Shown here piece by piece: positions 1 through 10,613 of a DNA stretch of 12,128 nt (within the stretch, counting starts at the first letter, position 1; each line of letters opens with the position of its first letter). The DNA is from Myxococcales bacterium UBA5297 (GTDB taxonomy: Bacteria; Myxococcota; Myxococcia; Myxococcales; UBA5297): contig DHSB01000187.1 in the NCBI GenBank assembly GCA_002408385.1, positions 1 to 12,128 on the forward strand, in the 5' to 3' direction. The notes below the pieces were generated by a model. The model worked only from the letters and a program-made list of their open reading frames with translations, ran no database searches and was not told the DNA's origin. The position numbers and the translations under genes are program-made.

Positions 1-525
1 AACGTGCTGTTCGAGGGCGGGGCCGGCGAGGTGGTGCGGCGAAAGCTGCTGCACGAGTGCGAGGTCCACACGTTGCTGCGCTTGCCGACGGGCATCTTCT
101 ACGCCCAGGGCGTGAAGGCGAACGTGCTCTTCTTCGACAAGAAGCCCGGGCGCGAGAAACCGTGGACCGACAAGCTGTGGATCTACGACCTGCGGACGAA
201 CAAGGACTTCACGCTCAAGACCAACCCGCTCAAGCGCGAAGACCTCGACGAGTTCGTCGCCTGCTACCAGCCCGAGAACCGGCACGCGCGCAAGGCGACC
301 TGGTCGGAGAAGAACCCCGAGGGCCGATGGCGGGCGTTCGGCTACGACGAGCTGCTCCAGCGCGACAAGGTGAGCCTCGACCTCTTCTGGCTACGCGACG
401 AGAGCCTGGAGGACTCGGCGAATCTGCCGCCGCCGGAGGTGATCGCGGCGGAGATCGTGGAGGACCTGCGGACCGCGCTCGAGCAGTTCGAGGCGATTGA
501 GGCCGACTTGGCGGGGAGGGGCTGA
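1..525 (+). CDS. hsdM: Type I restriction-modification DNA methyltransferase subunit (HsdM), C-terminal part only
   Basis: The reading frame is open from base 1, so the gene begins before the window and only its last 174 residues are seen. HsdM is the N6-adenine methyltransferase subunit that pairs with HsdS (target recognition) and HsdR (translocase/nuclease). The visible part carries family hallmarks: LRLPTGIFYAQGVKANVLFF near the start, then KLWIYDLRTN, then the C-terminal block with LDLFWLRDESLEDSANLPPP and a helical tail (EIVEDLRTALEQFEAIEADL). The catalytic NPPF-type motif and SAM site would lie upstream and cannot be checked. The TGA stop overlaps the ATG of the next gene by one base (TGATG), so the two are probably co-translated. 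In many type I loci the next gene is hsdS; here it is not. A diverged copy of the last ~48 codons recurs at 2677-2823. Family assignment is confident; function is unproven without hsdS and hsdR. Confidence 0.9.
   Translation, partial: NVLFEGGAGEVVRRKLLHECEVHTLLRLPTGIFYAQGVKANVLFFDKKPGREKPWTDKLWIYDLRTNKDFTLKTNPLKREDLDEFVACYQPENRHARKATWSEKNPEGRWRAFGYDELLQRDKVSLDLFWLRDESLEDSANLPPPEVIAAEIVEDLRTALEQFEAIEADLAGRG
373..525 (+). repeat. Direct repeat copy A: 3' end of hsdM
   Basis: This is the intact partner of the imperfect direct repeat whose other copy lies at 2677-2823. Aligned from the codons for LRD (391 against 2692), I count about 14 substitutions and one 3-base deletion over some 135 bases, close to 89% identity. 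Many differences are synonymous (GTG/GTC, CAG/CAA, GGG/GGA), so this is an old or imported homologous copy and not a fresh duplication. The two copies enclose the low-GC gene pair at 525-2661. Confidence 0.9.
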
Positions 526-1115
526 TGGGGCCGTTTCCCGAATACGAAACAGCGGTAATGGCCTTCACGAGGGAGGCGATGATGGCAATGATGGAGGCGG
601 GCGACGAGCTGTGGCGCACAATTCCCAAGGTTACGGTTCCTGATTTGCCCGACCTGCCTTCGGCCCCAGAAACCTCGTTCGCATACCAAGCTAGATTCAA
701 GCCTATCGAAACAGTCTCTGTACTTGCTGTAGACGACTTGATCCATGCGAAGCTCGACGAGTGGAGCGTGATGATCTGGGAAATGGCTAGCCAATCGTTG
801 AATCAGGTCATGCCTCAGGTATTCGAAAGTCTTGAGGGAGCGTGTCGGCAAGGGGGCCAAGTTGTTGACGCTAGCGGCGGCCCGCTAACCGTCGACCGGT
901 TGCTCGACGCTTTGGAGCGGATAGATATCGATTTCGACCAGAATGGCGAACCAGAGCTGCCCTACTTAGTGACACACCCCGACTGCGTTCGAGCACTCCA
1001 GGAAATGAAGGTGACGCCGGCCCACGAGGCGCGTCGCCGTGCGATTCTTGAGAAGAAGCGAAAGGAATTCGATGCTCGTCGCCGCGTTCGAAAGCTGGAT
1101 CGATTCGATAACTGA
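525..1115 (+). CDS. Hypothetical helical protein, co-transcribed with the nuclease-like gene
   Basis: I do not recognise this 196-residue protein. It has no signal peptide, membrane segment or recognisable catalytic motif. The N-terminal third is acidic and methionine-rich (FTREAMMAMMEAGDELW), the middle is amphipathic helix, and residues about 140-196 are strongly charged: a PYLVTHPDCVRALQEM segment is followed by a basic helix (EARRRAILEKKRKEFDARRR). That tail could bind nucleic acid or the neighbouring protein; this is inference. The ATG at 525 is favoured because GGGGAGGGG at 513-520 is a good Shine-Dalgarno sequence and the start overlaps the hsdM stop. The 3' end overlaps the next gene by 44 nt, which implies translational coupling. 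G+C is well below that of hsdM (31 of 60 bases in 661-720), suggesting a separate origin. It may be a partner or regulator of the nuclease-like protein. Confidence 0.8.
   Translation: MGPFPEYETAVMAFTREAMMAMMEAGDELWRTIPKVTVPDLPDLPSAPETSFAYQARFKPIETVSVLAVDDLIHAKLDEWSVMIWEMASQSLNQVMPQVFESLEGACRQGGQVVDASGGPLTVDRLLDALERIDIDFDQNGEPELPYLVTHPDCVRALQEMKVTPAHEARRRAILEKKRKEFDARRRVRKLDRFDN
1061..1066 (+). promoter_or_regulatory. Ribosome binding site that decides the nuclease start
   Basis: AAAGGA lies five bases before the ATG at 1072, inside the 3' end of the upstream gene. It favours 1072 over the more upstream GTG at 1039, whose extra 11 residues are basic and unlike a protein start. Confidence 0.6.
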
Positions 1116-2661
1116 GCGGGGCTTCGACGAAGCCTTTCTCTCTCTGCTCAGGGCAAATGGCTATTACGACGTTCACTTCACGCATGGCGCCTATGAGAAT
1201 GGGCGCGACGTAATAGCCAAGCTGACGGAGAACGGGCGCACGATTCAGTGCGCCTTTCAAAATAAGGCTGGCGACGTCTCGGGTGCCGGCTGGGACCGCA
1301 TATTTAGCCAACTCTACCAGTTGGTCAGAATGCCGCCTGGCCACCCAGCGTTCGACCCGGCACTGCCTCGAAGATGTCTCCTCGTTACGACGGGGCGATT
1401 GGTAGGCAAAGCGCCGGCTTGCGCCGCGTCCTTTCGTCGCGACATGGCGTCCCAGGGTGTGGAATTCGACGTGATGGACCGTGAAAGGCTGATTGAGCAC
1501 CTTGAGGGGACAGCGGCCCACGAGACGCTGGGCGGAGGCTCAAGGGCACTGGTGGAGACAATCGGCGCCATTGTCGGCGGAAAGGTCTTCGGCGCTCAAC
1601 TAGAGCGGCTTTTCGTCCGATTGGTCCCGTCCAGCCCCGGAACCGATGCAGCGGCATGGCGAGCTCTCCTCGACAATTCCATCTGTGTTCGCGCCTTTTC
1701 CCAGCGCAATCTGCCGTTCCATGCGCTTACGGTGCTTCTCAATGGCATTCGCGTTGGGGCGTGCCTCGGATACGCCTCGGCAGAGCTCGGGCAAGCGGTC
1801 CTCCGAGAAGCGATGAAGTCATATTCGATTGTTGGCCGTTGTCTCTTGAAGGATTTTCTCGAGGCGCCGGACGACCCGAAACGTTGGTTAGAACTGGTTG
1901 GAGGAGGCGGCGCATCGTTTGTTACCTACCCGAGCGCGTGCCTCCGGGTTCTCGAGCTCCTCGGTCTGTCCGTTCTGTCCTTCCAGGAGGAAGGTCGTCA
2001 AAAGGATGCTGCCGAGTGTGCACAATTGCTACGCGCTGTTGTTGAGGGGCAACCGGGATGCGCCCATCCGATCTCCGACCGGTATGCCGGTTCGCTGTCC
2101 TGCGGACTCGTCGCACTTGCGGCGTCCGGTTTCGAGGAGACGTTTAGGGCCTTGCTCGTTGATTCAACCAATTGGCTGTGCACTCGCTACGAGTCGAGCG
2201 ACGCTGGTTTGGCAAGCCCGTACGCTACGGTGGAGGAGGAAGTACGCACTTTGCTCGGGGCTCCATTCGAGGGGATCGAGCTTCCGCAACGAAGGGCATC
2301 GCTGCTTGCGATCGTCCTGGCGGATGCGGCGCACACGTTCGCGCCGGACATCTACGCCGATGTGGTCAACGACTTTGAGGCGGTAGGTATTATCGCTCAG
2401 GGCCTTCATGCAGAGGACAATGCCAGTGCCTGCCAAGTCGGAGGAACGCACACGCGTCCGCTGCTGAGAATCGCCTATCCAGCGACGGCGGATGAACCAC
2501 TTCCGCATCATGCACTTCAGCGGACGCCCAGGACTCCTGAGCGGCTTGTTGGCCCATCAGCGTGCTTGGCGCTTGCGGCCCTAATTGGCGACCGCCTGTT
2601 TTCGGATTGCTACCCGCGAGTATCGAAGGGAGGCAGGTGCGCATTCGCTGCGGTTCAGTAG
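1072..2661 (+). CDS. PD-(D/E)XK restriction-endonuclease-like protein with large helical C-terminal region
   Basis: The protein is 529 residues from the ATG at 1072. Residues 1-70 show a restriction-endonuclease-like core: a helix with E20 (GFDEAFLSLLRANGY), then NGRDVIAKL with D46, then strand IQCAFQNKAGD with Q63-x-K65. This D...QxK arrangement is that of Mrr/PD-(D/E)XK nucleases, which cleave DNA with metal ions. LVTTGRLVGKA at about 106 resembles the strand following the core in related proteins. Residues ~150-450 are mainly helical, with several Cys but no clear repeat or ATPase motif; they may sense or bind a partner. The last ~65 residues (after about 465) are Pro/Arg/Ala-rich and look less like a folded domain, and may be a replaced terminus. 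The gene overlaps the preceding one by 44 nt. G+C is low for the window (27 of 60 bases in 1801-1860). A defence role is inferred from the fold and the hsdM context. Confidence 0.75.
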   Translation: MLVAAFESWIDSITERGFDEAFLSLLRANGYYDVHFTHGAYENGRDVIAKLTENGRTIQCAFQNKAGDVSGAGWDRIFSQLYQLVRMPPGHPAFDPALPRRCLLVTTGRLVGKAPACAASFRRDMASQGVEFDVMDRERLIEHLEGTAAHETLGGGSRALVETIGAIVGGKVFGAQLERLFVRLVPSSPGTDAAAWRALLDNSICVRAFSQRNLPFHALTVLLNGIRVGACLGYASAELGQAVLREAMKSYSIVGRCLLKDFLEAPDDPKRWLELVGGGGASFVTYPSACLRVLELLGLSVLSFQEEGRQKDAAECAQLLRAVVEGQPGCAHPISDRYAGSLSCGLVALAASGFEETFRALLVDSTNWLCTRYESSDAGLASPYATVEEEVRTLLGAPFEGIELPQRRASLLAIVLADAAHTFAPDIYADVVNDFEAVGIIAQGLHAEDNASACQVGGTHTRPLLRIAYPATADEPLPHHALQRTPRTPERLVGPSACLALAALIGDRLFSDCYPRVSKGGRCAFAAVQ

Positions 2662-2865
2662 GAACGTAAAGGTGAATCGCTCGACTTCTGGCTACGCGAC
2701 GGGAGCCTGGAGGACTCGGCGAATCTGCCGTATCCGGAGATGTTTGCAGAGATCGTCGAGGACCTGCGGACCGCGCTCGAGCAATTCGAGGCGATTGAGC
2801 CCGACTTGGCGGGAAGGGGGTCAGGACGGGGCGGGGCGCATGCGAGCGGCTCGCGGTCGGCTTGA
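2662..2865 (+). pseudogene. Remnant of the 3' end of an hsdM gene
   Basis: Directly after the TAG of the nuclease gene, in the same frame and with no start codon, the DNA encodes SLDFWLRDGSLEDSANLPYP and then EIVEDLRTALEQFEAIEPDL, matching the last ~48 residues of the HsdM at 1-525. One codon is missing (AEIV for AAEIV). The original stop has become TCA, so the frame runs on to a TGA at 2863. Similarity begins near 2677; the bases just before it are junction sequence. It cannot make a functional protein. It is best read as the displaced end of an hsdM gene left on the far side of the inserted gene pair. No hsdS follows. Confidence 0.85.
2677..2823 (+). repeat. Direct repeat copy B: diverged hsdM 3' end
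   Basis: Second copy of the repeat at 373-525, at an offset of 2301 bases. Long identical blocks include 2702-2721 and 2760-2781, separated by scattered substitutions and one 3-base deletion. It marks the right boundary of the low-GC segment. Confidence 0.9.
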
Positions 2866-2909
2866 GCGAACTAGCCAAGCGATCGAGCCGATCGCGGACA
2901 GAGAAGTGA

Positions 2910-2933
2910 CGGTGGAGCGAGCGCGCCCCACCG
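2910..2933 (-). terminator. Probable terminator hairpin of the beta-helix protein gene
   Basis: Nine bases after the TAA of the minus-strand gene, CGGTGGGGCG pairs with CGCTCCACCG across the tetraloop CGCT. As minus-strand RNA the ten-pair stem is complete with one G-U wobble; on the plus strand the same position is an A-C mismatch, which argues for minus-strand use. The following minus-strand tract (TCACTTCTCT) is only moderately T-rich, so termination efficiency is uncertain. Confidence 0.5.
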
Positions 2934-2942
2934 CTCATCCCT

Positions 2943-4154
2943 TTATCCCCGCGTCTCCCGCCCGAGCGCAGGAAGCCGCTCGGCAGCGCCCGCCCAGAGC
3001 TCCTCGATGATGCCGTCGAGCCAGGCCGTGCCCGCGGCGACCTCGTCGTCCGACAAGGCCTTGATCGCCGCGATGTACGTCGTCCCGCCGGCTGCCGCTT
3101 TCTCGAGAGCCTCGAAGAGCTGCTCGGGCGCGGGCGTGCGCAGCGGCGCCTTGACCAGCTCGCTGCAGACCTCGGCGATGCGCTCGCGCAGGCGGAGGCG
3201 GTCCTCGTCGTCGGGGCTCACCTTCGCGGCCATCGCCTCCAGCCGCTTGCGCCGCTCCTTCTTCGCCGCTTCGAGCGCTTCGAGCGCCCCTTCGAGGACG
3301 AGCGGGCCCAAGTCCTGGGCGGCGAAGAACGGCGCGCGGGCGTGCGCGTACCACTCGCCCAGCGCCCGGAGTCCGGCGAGGTAGGCGATGTTCTTGGCGA
3401 CGATGCGATACGCGGCGCGGTAGGTGCTGGGGACGAACGGCGTCCGGCGGGCGGGCAGGGCGCCGGTCATCACGAGCTGGCCCTCGGGGACGTCGTCGCG
3501 AAGCACGCTTCCGGCCGCCACCACGCTGCCGAAGCCGACGGTCACCGGCCCCACCGTGCCGCCCTGGCCGCCGAGGAAGATGGGCCGCTCGCGCAGCATC
3601 ACCCCGCGGGCGACGTCGCCAAAGACCGACGGCGTCGTCTTGTCGCCGCTGGGGGTGAAGTTGAAGTGGATGTACGAGGAGCCGACCTCGCTGTGGTCCG
3701 AGCGGCTGGTGCCGCCGGCCATCAGGCAGTCGCAGAAGTTGATGAGGCTGCCGAGGGTGACGAAGGGAAAGAGGATGGTCTGCTTGAGGCCGACGCAGTG
3801 CGCGCCGCCCGCCTCCTCTTCGAGGATCGACCCTTCGCGCACGTGGTGCCCGAGGCTCAGGTTGGCCCCGTCGAGGAAGACCGACTTCGCGGCATAGCCG
3901 CCCTTGAGCTCGACGTTGGGGCCGAGCCGGCAGTCGTCGATGGTCTGCGGCCCCTCCGCGCCGAGCTTCACGCCGGCGGAGATGACGGTCTTTGCGCCGT
4001 AGATCCGGCACCCGGGATAGAGCTTCGCGCCGTCGCCGGAGATGCGCGCGGGGTCGACCTCGGGCCCGATGTCCAGGGTGAGCGGGTTGGGGATGTCGAC
4101 TCCCTTGGCGAGCAAGGCTTCGATCGTCTTCAGGGCGCGTGGCTGAGTGCTCAT
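2943..4154 (-). CDS. Left-handed beta-helix protein, UDP-GlcNAc pyrophosphorylase (GlmU)-related
   Basis: The 403-residue protein starts at MSTQPRALK, chosen because AAGGAG lies nine bases upstream and the longer open frame (to 4559) is Arg/Pro-rich and unlike protein. Residues ~33-225 show the imperfect hexapeptide pattern of a left-handed parallel beta-helix (GAKTVISAGVKLG, GPNVELKGGYAAKSVFLDGA, VTLGSLINF, GTVGPVTVGFGSVVAAGSVL). A block with SDHSEVGSSYIHFNFTPSGD (152-171) and PSVFGDVARGVML recalls the acetyltransferase half of GlmU and proteins annotated as UDP-N-acetylglucosamine pyrophosphorylase-related. Residues ~240-395 are helical and charged. There is no N-terminal Rossmann nucleotidyltransferase domain, so a pyrophosphorylase reaction is not supported; sugar-nucleotide binding or acyl transfer is more likely. 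No signal peptide is seen, so it is probably cytoplasmic. It is monocistronic as far as visible. Confidence 0.8.
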   Translation of the reverse strand: MSTQPRALKTIEALLAKGVDIPNPLTLDIGPEVDPARISGDGAKLYPGCRIYGAKTVISAGVKLGAEGPQTIDDCRLGPNVELKGGYAAKSVFLDGANLSLGHHVREGSILEEEAGGAHCVGLKQTILFPFVTLGSLINFCDCLMAGGTSRSDHSEVGSSYIHFNFTPSGDKTTPSVFGDVARGVMLRERPIFLGGQGGTVGPVTVGFGSVVAAGSVLRDDVPEGQLVMTGALPARRTPFVPSTYRAAYRIVAKNIAYLAGLRALGEWYAHARAPFFAAQDLGPLVLEGALEALEAAKKERRKRLEAMAAKVSPDDEDRLRLRERIAEVCSELVKAPLRTPAPEQLFEALEKAAAGGTTYIAAIKALSDDEVAAGTAWLDGIIEELWAGAAERLPALGRETRG

Positions 4155-4163
4155 CGGCTGGCT

Positions 4164-4169
4164 CTCCTT
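4164..4169 (-). promoter_or_regulatory. Ribosome binding site of the beta-helix protein gene
   Basis: On the minus strand AAGGAG stands nine bases before the ATG at 4154-4152. It selects this start over any in the long upstream open frame. Confidence 0.65.
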
Positions 4170-4559
4170 CTCGATGTCTTTCGGGCGGCGGCTCCTCGCC
4201 GCGATCGCGGCGGAGATTCGCGGGCCTCGACGCTGGCGGCAAGGCTTTCGCTTGCAGGCCAGCCCTTCAATCGTGGCGATGAGCGGTGTCGGCGGGCAGA
4301 GCGTCAGCCGAGCGCTCGGGGGTCGCGTGCCTCGAGTTCGGTTGGCGGTGGAGCGTCGTTGCTCGTCTGCTCGACGTTTATCGGCCTGCGGCGCCGGGCG
4401 ATTGCGTTGCGTCCCTACCGGCCGCGCCCGCCACCCCGGCCGTGCCGACCAGGCCGTACATGGTCGAATCGGTTCGGGTGGAGCACACGCGCACGCTGCT
4501 TGGCCGGCAAGAGGCCGACTGTGGCAACGCCTGGGCTCTCCCTGTCTCTGTCGGACCAA
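4170..4559. other. Gene-free interval upstream of the beta-helix gene, with two perfect palindromes
   Basis: About 400 bases separate the beta-helix gene start from the vapC stop. Open frames cross it on both strands, but their translations are Arg/Pro/Ala-rich and resemble no protein. A 16-bp perfect palindrome lies at 4197-4212 (CGCCGCGATCGCGGCG), in what would be the 5' leader, and a 12-bp one at 4308-4319 (CCGAGCGCTCGG). In DNA of this GC content palindromes of this size arise by chance fairly often, so an operator or leader-hairpin role is only a possibility. I see no convincing -35/-10 pair. Confidence 0.5.
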
Positions 4560-4965
4560 TCAGTGAGCACGCGGCTCGAGAAGCCGCAGAGTTGAGAAGT
4601 AGCTCCGGTGGAAACCGCGGTCGCGGGTGAGGAGCCGATCAGCACGAAGGAGGGCATGGGCACCAATCCGGAAGTCGGCGACCACTCGCGTCCTCTTCCC
4701 GCCGCGGCGCCGGTACTCGCGGAAGACATCGGCGGCAACGAGGGCGATCTCGGGGTCGAGCGGTTCAAATTCGATGTGCAGGTGCCCGAGCGCCGCACGT
4801 GCTCTGTTCGAGTCATCGAATGCGGCTGCAACCTCACACACGACGGGAACGCACGCGACTACTCGCCCGTCCGCCAGGCTTTGTCTGAGCAAGGCCTTTG
4901 AGGCCGAAGCGCCTGTCGCCGCCCAGGACGTCGATAAGAACGCTCGTGTCAATCGCGGTGATCAC
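4560..4965 (-). pseudogene. vapC: PIN-domain ribonuclease toxin (VapC), frameshifted
   Basis: VapC toxins are PIN-domain ribonucleases neutralised by VapB. Translation from the GTG at 4965 gives VITAIDTSVLIDVLGGDRRF, a typical VapC N-terminus with the first catalytic Asp, but this frame meets a stop at 4834-4836 after 43 codons. The rest of the toxin (KALLRQSLADGRVVACVPVV to LLEPRAH) continues in the neighbouring frame and holds the remaining acidic residues: Glu in VVCEVAAAF, Asp in VVADFRIGAHAL and Asp in TRDRGF. Skipping one base in the AAAGG run at 4899-4895 would join them into a normal 134-residue protein. The N-terminal part overlaps the vapB end by 17 nt, the usual operon layout. An uninterrupted frame beginning at TTG 4952 lacks the first Asp and has a nonsensical N-terminus. 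Inactivation, sequencing error and programmed frameshifting cannot be separated from sequence alone. Confidence 0.85.
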
Positions 4966-5200
4966 TTCTGGTCTCTGCCGCGTCGACCGGGCCCCTTACC
5001 TCCTCGAGATACTCATCGGTCGAGCGGCCAAGCTGGAGGATTCCATAGACCTCTTCCACCGGGTCCTTGGCCGCTGGAGTGGCGACAAGTCGTCCGTTCT
5101 CTTCGAAGAACTCGAGTACCGCGCCAGGCCGGATACCGAGCTTCTCGCGCAGCTCCTTGGGGATGGTCACCTGCCCCTGCTTTGAGACCAAGGACTTCAT
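4949..5200 (-). CDS. vapB: AbrB/SpoVT-type antitoxin (VapB)
   Basis: The 83-residue protein begins MKSLVSKQGQVTIPKELREK and continues LGIRPGAVLEFFEENGRLV, a textbook swapped-hairpin AbrB-type DNA-binding fold (residues ~1-46) with the conserved G-Q-V-T-I-P-K-E-L-R signature. The C-terminal half (DPVEEVYGILQLGRSTDEYL) fits the flexible toxin-binding tail of VapB. Such antitoxins dimerise on the operon promoter and repress it, and they block the VapC active site. It is intact while its toxin partner is frameshifted. There is no clear Shine-Dalgarno sequence before the ATG; a promoter placed so that transcription would start at or next to the ATG suggests leaderless translation. Confidence 0.9.
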   Translation of the reverse strand: MKSLVSKQGQVTIPKELREKLGIRPGAVLEFFEENGRLVATPAAKDPVEEVYGILQLGRSTDEYLEEVRGPVDAAETRSDHRD

Positions 5201-5206
5201 GAATCA

Positions 5207-5236
5207 AGGGTAGGGATGTCTCCGGGAGGTGGTCAA
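5207..5236 (-). promoter_or_regulatory. Candidate promoter for leaderless vapBC
   Basis: On the minus strand TTGACC (5236-5231) and TACCCT (5212-5207) are spaced by 18 bases, and only six bases separate the -10-like box from the vapB ATG. Transcription would then begin at about the start codon, consistent with the lack of a ribosome binding site. The -10 match is moderate. Confidence 0.4.
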
Positions 5237-5555
5237 ACAGGCGTCCAATTGGAAGCCGACGTTGGTGCGGTTGCAGTCCTTCCTGGGCTTCGAGCGACGG
5301 GGCGCAGAACACACGGATTCCAGCCGGCTCGATTGCCGTGCGCCGACTCGAAGCCCCCGAGGGCATGGGGCTTCCACGTGGAGCGGCGCGGCGCTCTGGG
5401 GAAAGGACGATCAGCGGGAGGAGACAAGAGTTGGGGCCGCCGCCGTCTCGGCGGCCTGCGTGGCGATGCGAGCGTGCTGTCTGTCTCTTCGATCCGCGCT
5501 CGCCCGACTTCGCACAGGCAGCCCGCTCGCGCTGTTCTGCTATAGAGCCACCTCG
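5237..5555. other. Gene-free interval between divergent vapB and uvrA, with hairpin and palindrome
   Basis: No credible gene is present; the open frames translate to low-complexity Arg/Gly/Pro-rich sequence. An 8-bp hairpin, GAAGCCCC at 5350-5357 with GGGGCTTC at 5367-5374, abuts a 10-bp palindrome TCCACGTGGA at 5373-5382. Just before uvrA, TATAGA at 5541-5546 could serve as a -10 box nine bases from the ATG, but no -35 box stands at the right distance. I found no LexA box of the CTGT-N8-ACAG or GAAC-N4-GTTC kind. Confidence 0.45.
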
Positions 5556-10580
<5,025 letters not shown>

Positions 10581-10613
10581 GTCGTTCGGAGTGGGCTCGC
10601 CGCGGATGCCGAG

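Noticed and set aside
2500..2661. An integron attC-type recombination site at the end of the nuclease gene
   Set aside because: The region has short imperfect inverted repeats and a GTTGGCC string, but no pair of R-box motifs matching GTTRRRY and RYYYAAC was found.
4155..4559. N-terminal extension of the beta-helix gene by 135 codons
   Set aside because: The extension is Arg/Pro-rich and protein-unlike, and AAGGAG at 4169-4164 marks the ATG at 4154.
4571..4587. A GCGGCT/AGCCGC hairpin at the end of vapC as a terminator
   Set aside because: It lies inside the coding sequence and has no following T-run; it is most simply explained by the codons there.
3342..4595. A 417-codon plus-strand open frame opposite the beta-helix gene
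   Set aside because: Its composition is Asp/Ala/Val/Arg-rich and it runs into gene-free DNA; the minus strand has hexapeptide repeats, a ribosome binding site and a terminator-like hairpin.
4560..4952. An uninterrupted 130-codon PIN protein starting at TTG 4952
   Set aside because: Its first 23 residues are out-of-frame translation of the real VapC N-terminus and lack the first catalytic Asp, so the gene is better described as frameshifted.
5229..5555. N-terminal extension of uvrA by 109 codons
   Set aside because: UvrA similarity begins directly after the ATG at 5556; the extension is low-complexity and overlaps the vapB promoter region.
10581..10613. A bidirectional terminator between the convergent uvrA and GDYXXLXY genes
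   Set aside because: Only a five-base GCTCG/CGAGC stem reaching into the neighbouring gene end is visible, with no T-run.
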